Shown in pieces: positions 32,801-40,531 of a stretch of DNA of 64,000 nt. The notes under the pieces are model-generated. The model saw nothing but the letters and a program-made list of their open reading frames with translations, did no database searches and was not told where the DNA came from. The number at the start of each line of letters is the position of its first letter. Position 1 is the stretch's first letter. The stretch is from Elusimicrobiota bacterium. GTDB taxonomy: Bacteria; Elusimicrobiota; Elusimicrobia; Elusimicrobiales; Elusimicrobiaceae. The position numbers and the translations under genes are program-made. The stretch is from NCBI GenBank assembly GCA_029008615.1, contig JAQXJI010000007.1, positions 62,001 to 126,000 on the forward strand, in the 5' to 3' direction.

Positions 32801-33358
32801 TTCCGGGATGCCGTGATCCATAATTTCTATATAATAATTGCCTTTGCCGAGCATCTCTTCGTACTTTAAGGCCAGCTTTATCGCTTCTTCTTCGCCTTTT
32901 GTGATGGCGGTTTGGGCGAGTTCCCCTTTAATGCAGCCGGAAAGCACTATAAGCCCTGCTTTGTGTTTGGAAAGCAATTCAAAATCTATCCTGGGATGAT
33001 AATAAAATCCGTCGACCCACGCGTCGGAATTTAATTGCATTAAATTGTGGTAGCCTTCCAAATCTTTGCTTAAAAGAGTTAAGTGATTGTAAGCGGATTT
33101 TGTTTTGTCTATGACGTTATACTGAAACGGCGTAGTGTAAAATTCGCAGCCGACTATCGGCTTTACGCCCACTTCGCGCGTGTTTTTGTAAAATTCCATC
33201 GCGCCGTACATATTGCCGTGGTCGGTCATTGCCATAGCCTTTATTTTTTGTTCGGCCAGTCCTTTTAAGAACGCGGAAGGGCCCTTGCCGGCTATGCGTA
33301 TCATACCGTCCAGCAAGGAATATTCCGTATGATTGTGAAGATGTACAAATTCCGTCAT
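29858..33358 (-). CDS. dnaE: DNA polymerase III subunit alpha (DnaE)
   Basis: PHP HLHNHTEYSLLDG; PGRGSGAGSIVAYSMDITKLDP; DLDIDFSDAGREKVIEYM; C-terminal HhH/OB region. Confidence 0.98.
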   Translation of the reverse strand: MTEFVHLHNHTEYSLLDGMIRIAGKGPSAFLKGLAEQKIKAMAMTDHGNMYGAMEFYKNTREVGVKPIVGCEFYTTPFQYNVIDKTKSAYNHLTLLSKDLEGYHNLMQLNSDAWVDGFYYHPRIDFELLSKHKAGLIVLSGCIKGELAQTAITKGEEEAIKLALKYEEMLGKGNYYIEIMDHGIPEEQAALKVLLEVSKKTGIPLVATNDCHYEKREDWQAHDIHMCIAMGKTLDDPNRLKMTTHELYFKSGDEMAKLFDFAPESIKNTLEVAEKCNLEMKKEGFVMPNFEIPPEFASHTDYLKYKCIEGLKKKLRSDVIPPAYAQRLDYELSVISSMGFSVYFLIVADFIGYARNHDIPVGPGRGSGAGSIVAYSMDITKLDPLKNKLLFERFLNPDRVSMPDLDIDFSDAGREKVIEYMRQKYGNKNVAKIITFGTMKAKLALKDTARVLGFSVTDTNRLAKYIPDDLKATIHSAIEQVPEIRKEMESNPKVKQLFEYAMKIEGLKRHTGVHAAGLLVTKEEVTKYTPLSIGSKGIITTQYEGNTVSDMGLLKIDFLGLKTLTVIDNTIKMIKELHGIDLDIDNIPLDDKKTYDLLQAAHTTCVFQLESGGMKDLVKRLKPSVFSDISALVALYRPGPMQSGMLDSFVKRKNGTEKITVDHKLMEPILAETYGTMIYQEQIMEVSKALSGFTPGEADTLRKAMGKKKIDIMEKFRAKFISGAEKNNVPAKLSNKVFDQMAKFAEYGFNKSHSVAYALVSYQTAYLKANYPIEFMCASLTNEIGHNAIGSSDKENKIVTYLEEARKMGFEILPPDVQHSKPYFSVEKLPNGKEAIRFGLTAIKNVGEEGCKNIVKEREENGPYKDLYDFCIRINLYFANRKFLESFAMAGAFDSLYEGDPLAVRAQLLSDIDPVVTHSIKIKQEKETAATTLFGDGMVDLTMQAKPELKKVPPLTKAELLNYEREVLGLYLSGHPLTKYKRHIKKILKTDISTLQDNPTIGTVEVAGIISRIKKRQTKNKDNWAQLTIEDESQSITANAFSRAWASINGKVEINQAVIVTGDIRGDELSAKPEIMVSNVEPILNVISRKAARFIVHLPPDCKREDLLKLNALLQAAQGLTMVYLDFEENGKKFLIKASSRIVIHNSLVNFIEETFGQNAWDFEMK

Positions 33359-33413
33359 TTTATTTTGCCGCTTAAAAAGCTAATATAAAATCAAGTTGAG
33401 TTTTGGAGGCTCT

Positions 33414-33953
33414 ATGACACATTATAGTAAATTAGTAGAAAAGAAAATTAAAAGCGAAAAGATTTACAGGGGTGTTACAGGTTTTAACCGCGATACGGTA
33501 AAGTTGGTAAACGGGAAGACGGCTTTCAGGGAATATATGCTGCACCCGGGCGCAAGCGCAGTTTTGGCTTTTGTCGACGGTAAAGTTTTGTTTGTGGAGC
33601 AGTTTCGTTATCCCGTAAACAAAGTTACGTTGGAACTGCCGGCCGGCAAAATGAAGAAAGGGCAAAGCCCTTTGGCCTGCGCCAAAGCGGAGTTGGAAGA
33701 GGAAACCGGATATAAAGCCGGCAAAATAAAAAAACTTTTAAGTTTTAACACTTCGGTGGCTTTTTCCGATGAAGTCCTGCACATTTATTTGGCCGAGGGC
33801 TTAAAACCGGGCAAAATGCACTTGGACGAAGACGAGTTTGTAAACGTAAAACTCATAGATTTCGAAAAGGCCCTTAAAATGGTGCAAAGCGGAAAGATAA
33901 CAGATTCCAAAACCGTTATCGCGCTTTTATACTACAAAGCCTTTTGTTTATAG
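33414..33953 (+). CDS. NUDIX hydrolase (ADP-ribose pyrophosphatase-like)
   Basis: Nudix box PAGKMKKGQSPLACAKAELEEETGYKAG; start likely 33414 (MTHYSKL), GGAGG upstream. Confidence 0.9.
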   Translation: MTHYSKLVEKKIKSEKIYRGVTGFNRDTVKLVNGKTAFREYMLHPGASAVLAFVDGKVLFVEQFRYPVNKVTLELPAGKMKKGQSPLACAKAELEEETGYKAGKIKKLLSFNTSVAFSDEVLHIYLAEGLKPGKMHLDEDEFVNVKLIDFEKALKMVQSGKITDSKTVIALLYYKAFCL

Positions 33954-34050
33954 GTGTAATAATGCTAAGCGGTGCAAAATGGTTTTAAAATTGCATCTTT
34001 ACGGTTTTTTAATATTTTAAAGAGGGGCAAAATTTTATAAAATCACTCTA

Positions 34051-34923
34051 ATGGAAACGATATTGGAAGGAAAAACTTTGGCTACCGCTATAAGGGAGAA
34101 ACTGCCGGCCAGAGCGCGGGAAATTGCCTCCGCGTTGGGCCGCGCCCCGCGGCTTGTGGGTATTTCTTGGCAAGGAGATTATGCCGGGCATTTATATTTA
34201 AACAAAGAGGCCGCCGCCGCGCGCAAAGCCGGAATAAGGGCCGATATCGTTTTGGTGGACGAAAACACTTCCGAGAAAGACTTTAAAACTTTACTTTCGA
34301 AAATTTATGAGGATTCTTCCATAGACGCGCTTTTGATACCGCGCCCGCTGCCGCCCGCTCTTAACGGGTTGGATATTTCCGTATTAATTAGCCCAAAGCA
34401 GGATATAGACGGGGCCGGGCTCATAAGTATGGGCCGTTTGTTTATGTGCAAAACCTGGGCGGATGTGGAAGCGCTGAACACTTTTGTACCGTGCTGCCCT
34501 TTGGCCGTAATGCGCCTGTTGGAATATCACGGCGTCAATTTGAGCGGAGCGAAGACGGCGGTTATCGGCCGCAGCAATACGGTAGGCGGGCCTTTGGCTA
34601 AAATGCTTATGTGCAAAGACGCCACCGTAACCGTATGCCATACGAAAACCGCGGATTTAAAGGATGTTATTTATAATCAGGATATCGTCATCAGCGCGGC
34701 GGGGCGGGCAAGATTTATTAAAAAAGATATGATAAAAAAAGGTACAATACTGATAGATGTCGGAACCAATCAGGATGAAGCCGGCGTCTTTTGCGGAGAT
34801 GTTGATTTTGACAATATTAAACAAAGCTGCGTCGTTTCCCCGGTGCCGGGCGGAGTAGGGCCTGTAACGGTGGCTTGCCTGCTGGAGAATATTCTAAGCG
34901 CGGCTGAGAGGAAATTAAAATGA
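34051..34923 (+). CDS. folD: FolD-like methylenetetrahydrofolate dehydrogenase/cyclohydrolase (divergent active site)
   Basis: PKQDIDGAG, GRSNTVGGPLAKML, SPVPGGVGPVTVACLLEN; see finding on catalytic residues. Confidence 0.85.
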   Translation: METILEGKTLATAIREKLPARAREIASALGRAPRLVGISWQGDYAGHLYLNKEAAAARKAGIRADIVLVDENTSEKDFKTLLSKIYEDSSIDALLIPRPLPPALNGLDISVLISPKQDIDGAGLISMGRLFMCKTWADVEALNTFVPCCPLAVMRLLEYHGVNLSGAKTAVIGRSNTVGGPLAKMLMCKDATVTVCHTKTADLKDVIYNQDIVISAAGRARFIKKDMIKKGTILIDVGTNQDEAGVFCGDVDFDNIKQSCVVSPVPGGVGPVTVACLLENILSAAERKLK

Positions 34924-35387
34924 AAAAACTTTTATTTTTTGCTATTATCCCCGCTTTTATTGCCGGCTGTTACGGCGGCGGGTCTTCTTCCGGCAATCTT
35001 AAAGGGAAGACTTTTAACGAACAGATAGCCGAACTTGAAAAAGAGCCCCTACCGGAAGAGTATAACCCTTCCGATATTCCCACGGCTTTGCAGAACGAAG
35101 TCGACAGAGCTATGGAGGTATCCGCAGAAGCGCAAAAAGAACGCCGCGGCGTCGCGCCTTTGGTGGAATCAAACTATATCTTTAGAGTAATGCCCGATAA
35201 AGGCACTTACAGTTTTGACGAATACAATCAAGTTTGGACCGATGAACCCAAAGCTGCCGATTACAAAAATACAAAAAGACTTTGGAAAAAACCCAGAGCT
35301 TTCAAACCTGAAGAAGTTGACCAAGGTAATTCCTCTTCTGGTGCAGAATCAAGCGGCGATGAGGCCCTTTACGAAAGCGAGTGGTAA
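34920..35387 (+). CDS. Hypothetical lipoprotein
   Basis: Lipobox FIAGC; 4-bp overlap with folD. Confidence 0.65.
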   Translation: MKKLLFFAIIPAFIAGCYGGGSSSGNLKGKTFNEQIAELEKEPLPEEYNPSDIPTALQNEVDRAMEVSAEAQKERRGVAPLVESNYIFRVMPDKGTYSFDEYNQVWTDEPKAADYKNTKRLWKKPRAFKPEEVDQGNSSSGAESSGDEALYESEW

Positions 35388-35403
35388 ATTATCTTTTGAA
35401 TTT

Positions 35404-35433
35404 AAAACCCCCGGTCTTAAAACCGGGGGTTTT
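35404..35433. terminator. Bidirectional terminator
   Basis: AAAACCCCCGG-tcttaa-ACCGGGGGTTTT between convergent genes. Confidence 0.85.
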
Positions 35434-35450
35434 CATTATAAAGGGTATTT

Positions 35451-36113
35451 TTATAAAGCTTGTTTTGAAATCAAATCGGGGAAATCGCTGAATATCCCGT
35501 CCGCGCCCATAGCTTCAAGTTCGCGGGCTCTGCTTAAATCGTTGACGGTATAAACAAAAGTTTTTAAGTTGTTTTCTTTGCAGATTTTTATAATATCGGC
35601 ATTGATTCTCTTTTCGCTTATATTGACGCTGTAAGCGTTTAGGCTTAAAGCTTGTTTAACATCAAAATTCCTCGTCAATACGCCGATTTTTATTGTAATG
35701 TCCAAAGCGCGGACGCGTTTTAAAGTTTCAAAATCAAAAGAGGACAAAAGCAGATGTTCTTTATTAACGGTTTTGGCGGAGTTTAAAAAGTCAAAAAGTT
35801 GTTTTTCTATGCCCGGGTAAAGATTATCGTCGTTTTTAATTTCAAGATTGATTTTTACGGAAAAATTCCGTGCGGCGAAAAAAAGCTCTTCTATTGAAGG
35901 TACATCATATTTTTTTAGTTGGGAAAAGGGCAAATCTTTTATTTTTCGACCGTCCGGCAGGGCATAATCGTGATAAAGAACCAAAACGCCGTCTTGGGAG
36001 CGCTGCACATCCGTTTCCATATATTGTGCGGACATATTAAAAGCTTCTTTAAAAGCTTTTAATGTATTTTCTTTAAAATATGCGCTTGCGCCGCGGTGTG
36101 CTATAACTATCAT
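35451..36113 (-). CDS. Glycerophosphodiester phosphodiesterase
   Basis: IAHRGASAYFKENTLKAF; ETDVQRSQDGVLVLYHD; INLEIK. Confidence 0.93.
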   Translation of the reverse strand: MIVIAHRGASAYFKENTLKAFKEAFNMSAQYMETDVQRSQDGVLVLYHDYALPDGRKIKDLPFSQLKKYDVPSIEELFFAARNFSVKINLEIKNDDNLYPGIEKQLFDFLNSAKTVNKEHLLLSSFDFETLKRVRALDITIKIGVLTRNFDVKQALSLNAYSVNISEKRINADIIKICKENNLKTFVYTVNDLSRARELEAMGADGIFSDFPDLISKQAL

Positions 36114-36922
36114 AATCCGAAAGCTTTTTTAAGATTATCAAAAGTCTCCTGCGGTATATCAAAACCCGGTGTTGAACAACGCCCGCTTTTTGTACCGTGG
36201 AAGTCAGACCCCGCGCTTATCAAAAGATTATACTTCGCGGCTATCGTGAATAAATCCTGCCTGGTTTGAAATGAATGCGCCGGATAATAAATTTCTATGC
36301 CGCTCAGCCCCGCATTTGTCCAAGCCGGAAAGTTCCAATGATCCTTTACTATGCCGGGGTGAGCTATAAAGGCGAGTCCGCCGGCCTGACGAATTATTTT
36401 GATGGTTTCTTCTACCGAAGCTCCTCTGGGAGCGGCGTAACCGGGTTTGCCTTGTACAAGGTATTTCCTGAAAGCTTCCTGCCGCGTCGGTACCAACTTT
36501 TTGTTTTTTAAAGCGTCGGCCACGTGAGCGCGGGAAGCCACGGTTTTTACCAAGCAGAAAACGTCTTGCTCTTCAATATCAACCCCGGCGTCGCGCAGCT
36601 GTTTTATAATGCCTTTTACTCTTTCGTTTCGTTGGCTTCGGTTAAATTCCAAAAATTCCTGTAAAACTTTGTTTTCAGGGTCTACGTTAAAACCCAAAAA
36701 GTGCAGATGATCGTGTTCTTTTGTGCTTATTTCCACGCCGTTTACATAAAGAATGCCCGCTTCTTTAGCTTTTTGTGAGGCTTCTTTATTTGCGGAAAGA
36801 GTATCGTGGTCGGTTACGGACATCAATCTTACGCCGGCCTTTTTATAGTAATAAACGACTTCAGACGGGCTGTTAGTCCCGTCCGAATGTCTTGTATGGG
36901 CGTGAAGATCTGCAATCGGCAT
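36110..36922 (-). CDS. PHP-domain phosphoesterase (YciV/RNase AM-like)
   Basis: ADLHAHTRHSDGTNSPSEVV; VTDHDT; GSDFHG. Confidence 0.9.
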   Translation of the reverse strand: MPIADLHAHTRHSDGTNSPSEVVYYYKKAGVRLMSVTDHDTLSANKEASQKAKEAGILYVNGVEISTKEHDHLHFLGFNVDPENKVLQEFLEFNRSQRNERVKGIIKQLRDAGVDIEEQDVFCLVKTVASRAHVADALKNKKLVPTRQEAFRKYLVQGKPGYAAPRGASVEETIKIIRQAGGLAFIAHPGIVKDHWNFPAWTNAGLSGIEIYYPAHSFQTRQDLFTIAAKYNLLISAGSDFHGTKSGRCSTPGFDIPQETFDNLKKAFGL

Positions 36923-37146
36923 TAGATTTTTTCTACGGAAGTTATCTGAGGTATGGCTTCCTTTAAATATCTTTCAATGCCGTTTTTAAGCGTCATCGTA
37001 GCCATCGGGCAGGAACCGCAGGCGCCTTTAAGTTTTACGCTTACGACGCCGGTGCTTTCGTTAAAATCCACAAATTCGACGTCGCCTCCGTCGGCCTGTA
37101 AGGCAGGGCGTACTTTTTGCAATAAAGCGATAATTTGTTCTCTCAT
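36922..37146 (-). CDS. NifU C-terminal-like Fe-S scaffold protein
   Basis: VRPALQADGGDVEFVDF…LKGACGSCPMATMTLKNGIERYLKE. Confidence 0.93.
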   Translation of the reverse strand: MREQIIALLQKVRPALQADGGDVEFVDFNESTGVVSVKLKGACGSCPMATMTLKNGIERYLKEAIPQITSVEKI

Positions 37147-37320
37147 AAAAATCTCCCAAATATATTATTTAATTAATAATATCATTTTTATATAATAAAT
37201 ATGAAGCCTGCCCGCGTCAAACCTGCAAATTAAGGCCCGCGGAATTGTTGATAAGTCAAAAAAATATGATATACTGTTTCCAGCGGGTAATTTTACAGAT
37301 TAAACGGAGTTGTTAATAAT

Positions 37321-37785
37321 ATGAAGAACATAACCAGAATTTCTGCGGCTGTTATAGCCTTGTTTTTAGGCGTAAACGCCTTTGCCGCGGCGGAATACGC
37401 CAGCGTGGGCGTACAGGAAGGCAATATAAGATCCTGCGCAAGCGCAAAATGCAAAATAGCTTTTAAAGTGTGGAAATACACCCCGCTTAAAATGCTTAGC
37501 GTAAGCAAAGACAAAAACTGGGTGGAAGTAAAAGATTTCCAGGGTTTTAAAGGCTGGATAAATAAAAACCTTCTTTCGGAAACACCGGGTCTTTCCGCCA
37601 AAAGCGACGCCAATATAAGGGTTTCACCCAGCAGCGACGCCGAAGTGGCTTGGATAGTGCAGGAAGGCTATCCCCTTAAATTCATCAAAAAGCAAGGCAA
37701 ATGGCTGCAAGTCGAAGGAACCGACGGCGTAAAAGGTTGGATACATTCTTCCGTCACCTGGGGCTTTTTAGAATACAAAAAATAG
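37321..37785 (+). CDS. Secreted bacterial SH3-domain protein (two SH3 repeats)
   Basis: Signal peptide; GNIRSCASAKCKIAFKVWKYTPLKML…GWINKNLL; ANIRVSPSSDAEVAWIVQEGYPLKFI…GWIHSSV. Confidence 0.85.
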   Translation: MKNITRISAAVIALFLGVNAFAAAEYASVGVQEGNIRSCASAKCKIAFKVWKYTPLKMLSVSKDKNWVEVKDFQGFKGWINKNLLSETPGLSAKSDANIRVSPSSDAEVAWIVQEGYPLKFIKKQGKWLQVEGTDGVKGWIHSSVTWGFLEYKK

Positions 37786-37793
37786 TTTTTATT

Positions 37794-37827
37794 AAAAAGC
37801 GGAACTTTAAAGGTTCCGCTTTTTTTA
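37794..37827 (+). terminator. Terminator
   Basis: AAAAGCGGAACtttaaaGGTTCCGCTTTTTTT. Confidence 0.85.
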
Positions 37828-37898
37828 CGTCGTAAAAAGGGGTAAAGCGTTTTTTTGCTCTGTTTAAAAAACGAAAATAAAGGTATAATTATATTAAT

Positions 37899-38366
37899 AT
37901 GAAATATATTTTAATTATATTCACGTTTGCGGTACTCGCCTTCGGCGGGTATATGATAAATTCCACTAAAGCCGACGAGGGGTTTAATCTCGCCGGGCGC
38001 GTAGAAGTGGCCGAAAGGCTGCGTAAACCCGCCCAGGCAGATAACGTCGCTTGTTCAATAGTGGTAAAAAACGAAGCCGACGTACCTATTGCGATTAAAA
38101 GGATTATTAATCCCAAATTCCCTATGGATTTTAACATCGGGAAAGAAGATTTGCTTATAGACGACGTCGAAGGCGATATAAAACTTGAAGTCCAAATAAA
38201 TTCGCACGGTAATTTGGGCGTCTTGAAAAGCGGGGATATATTTGGCCAAAGCAATCAGATGTATTCCTCCGGGCGTAAAGATATCGTGCTTGTGGCCGAT
38301 AAAATGATGGGCAAGCCCACTTTGGGTTCAAACAGAGGAAACTTCTTTAGAACCGCGGCCAGGTAA
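37899..38366 (+). CDS. Hypothetical secreted/anchored protein; possibly CcmH/CycH Ig-like domain
   Basis: N-terminal hydrophobic anchor; GRVEVAERL…ACSIVVKNEADVPIAIKRIINPKFPMDFNIGKEDL…GRKDIVLVAD spacing resembles the CcmI/CycH C-terminal domain. Confidence 0.5.
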   Translation: MKYILIIFTFAVLAFGGYMINSTKADEGFNLAGRVEVAERLRKPAQADNVACSIVVKNEADVPIAIKRIINPKFPMDFNIGKEDLLIDDVEGDIKLEVQINSHGNLGVLKSGDIFGQSNQMYSSGRKDIVLVADKMMGKPTLGSNRGNFFRTAAR

Positions 38367-38394
38367 ACTGTTTTTTTGTGAATAAAAAGCCCTC

Positions 38395-38413
38395 GCTTCC
38401 GGCGGGGGCTTTT
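38395..38413 (+). terminator. Terminator
   Basis: AAAAGCCCTCGC-ttccg-GCGGGGGCTTTT. Confidence 0.7.
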
Positions 38414-38473
38414 GCGTCAGTTGCTGAGGGCGTTTTATAGTATAATATACGTAACGGATTTGGAGATATTTTT

Positions 38474-39334
38474 ATGTGGGATTATACAGAAAAAGTGATG
38501 GATCACTTTAAAAATCCGCGCAATGTAGGGGAAATTAAAAACGCAGACGGAACGGGCCAAGTGGGCAGTTTGGTTTGCGGCGACGCTTTAAAACTTACTT
38601 TAAAAGTAAACAGGGAAACGGAAGTTATAGAGGACATCAAATTCCAGACTTTCGGCTGCGCCAGCGCGATAGCGTCCTCTTCGATTTTGACGGAAATGGC
38701 AAAAGGCAAAACTCTTGAAGAAGCCCTTAAAATAACCAACAGGGATATAGCCGACGCTTTAGGCAGCCTTCCTGAAGAAAAAATGCATTGTTCCGTAATG
38801 GGAATGGAAGCTTTGGAGGCAGCCGTAAAATCTTACCGCCAAGGCGGCGAACCCGTTATTTTTGAACAAGAACCCGGCACAAATATCGTTTGTCAGTGCT
38901 TTAACGTAAGCGAACAGGCCATAATCCAGGCCATACACAATAACAACCTTAAAACGGTGGAAGACGTAACCCATTTTACCAAAGCGGGCGGAGCCTGCGG
39001 TAAATGCAAAGGAGAGATACAAAAAATATTAAATAAAGTCCTTTCCTGCGAGATTCCTTCCGCCCCCAAAGAAGATAAACCCAAGGCTTATGCCGATATG
39101 ACCATCGTCGAAAAAATCAAAGCAGTGGAAGAAATTTTGAATAATGACGTCAAACCTAAACTTAATTTGGACGGTGGCAGTGTGGAACTTGTTGATATTG
39201 CCGGCAAAGTAATTACCGTCAAATTGCTTGGTATGTGCGGCGGATGTATGAATGCGGCTGCCACTTTAAAAGGCTTTGTCGAAAAGACTTTACGCGATAA
39301 ACTTTCGGCCGATATAGAGGTAAAACAGGCATGA
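38474..39334 (+). CDS. nifU: Three-domain NifU (IscU-like + [2Fe-2S] BFD + NifU C-terminal)
   Basis: MDHFKNPRNVGEI…TFGCASAIASSS; CQCFNVSE…GGACGKCKGEI; MCGGCMNAAATLKGFVE. Confidence 0.95.
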   Translation: MWDYTEKVMDHFKNPRNVGEIKNADGTGQVGSLVCGDALKLTLKVNRETEVIEDIKFQTFGCASAIASSSILTEMAKGKTLEEALKITNRDIADALGSLPEEKMHCSVMGMEALEAAVKSYRQGGEPVIFEQEPGTNIVCQCFNVSEQAIIQAIHNNNLKTVEDVTHFTKAGGACGKCKGEIQKILNKVLSCEIPSAPKEDKPKAYADMTIVEKIKAVEEILNNDVKPKLNLDGGSVELVDIAGKVITVKLLGMCGGCMNAAATLKGFVEKTLRDKLSADIEVKQA

Positions 39335-40509
39335 AAGTAATTTATTTCGATAACAACGCCACGACTATGGTTCTGCCGGATGTTTTTAAGACAATGGCCC
39401 CTTATTTTACGGAGAATTACGGCAATGCCAGCAGTATGCATCATTTTGGAGGGCTTAACAAAAAAGCGATAGAAAACGCCCGCAGAAATGTGGCCGCTCT
39501 TCTAAACGCCCAACCGACGGAGGTTATTTTTACTTCCGGCGGGACTGAAGCCGACAGCAGCGCGATATATTCCGCTTTGCGCGTTTATCCGGCAAAAAAA
39601 CATATCATAACTTCCGCGGTGGAACATCCTGCCGTTTTGGAAGTGTTCAAAAAGCTTTCTCACGAAGGTTACAGCGTTGATTTTATCAGCGTAGACGCGG
39701 ACGGACGTTTTAATATGGAACAGTATAAATCCGTTTTGAACGAAGATACAGCTTTGGTATCCGTGATGTGGGCCAACAGCGAAACGGGAACGATTTTCCC
39801 CGTAAAAGAAATCGCCGCTTTGGCGCATAAAGCGGGTGCCCTTTTCCATACCGACGCCGTGCAGGCCGTGGGCAAAATTCCTACGGACGTTAAAGATATT
39901 GATGCGGATATGCTTTCCTGCTCTTCCCACAAAATACACGGCCCTAAGGGTGTGGGCGCGCTTTACGTCAAACAAGGCGTAAGGTTTATGCCTTTTATGG
40001 TGGGCGGACATCAGGAAAAATCCAGAAGGGCTGGCACCGAAAACGTGCCGGCTTTGGTCGGTTTCGGCGAAGCCGCAAAAATCGCCAAAGAAACTTTATG
40101 GAAGTATGAGGCGCAAGTGGCCCCGTTAAGAGATAAACTTGAAAACGCTTTGCTCGCCGCCATACCGGACTGTAAAGTCAACGGGGATAAATCAAGCCGC
40201 CTTCCCAATACTAGTAATATAAGTTTCGGTTATGTGGAAGGGGAATCCATACTTATGATGCTTGACGAGCATAACATTTGCGCTTCTTCGGGCTCGGCTT
40301 GCACTTCCGGCTCTTTGGAGCCTTCCCACGTTTTAATGGCTATGGGCGTTCCGTTTCAGTTCGCTCACGGTTCAATAAGGTTTTCCTTAAGCAAATTCAA
40401 TACGGAAGAGGAAGTCGACGCCGTTGTCAAAGTTCTTCCGCCTATTATTAAAAGGCTTAGGGAAATATCCCCGTTTCACGGGCAGAAGATAGCTTGCCCC
40501 GCACGCTAA
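39331..40509 (+). CDS. nifS: Cysteine desulfurase NifS
   Basis: YFDNNATTMVLP; SCSSHKIHGPKGVGALYV; ASSGSACTSGSLEPSHVL. Confidence 0.96.
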   Translation: MKVIYFDNNATTMVLPDVFKTMAPYFTENYGNASSMHHFGGLNKKAIENARRNVAALLNAQPTEVIFTSGGTEADSSAIYSALRVYPAKKHIITSAVEHPAVLEVFKKLSHEGYSVDFISVDADGRFNMEQYKSVLNEDTALVSVMWANSETGTIFPVKEIAALAHKAGALFHTDAVQAVGKIPTDVKDIDADMLSCSSHKIHGPKGVGALYVKQGVRFMPFMVGGHQEKSRRAGTENVPALVGFGEAAKIAKETLWKYEAQVAPLRDKLENALLAAIPDCKVNGDKSSRLPNTSNISFGYVEGESILMMLDEHNICASSGSACTSGSLEPSHVLMAMGVPFQFAHGSIRFSLSKFNTEEEVDAVVKVLPPIIKRLREISPFHGQKIACPAR

Positions 40510-40531
40510 AAAATTATTTTAAAGAGGATAT

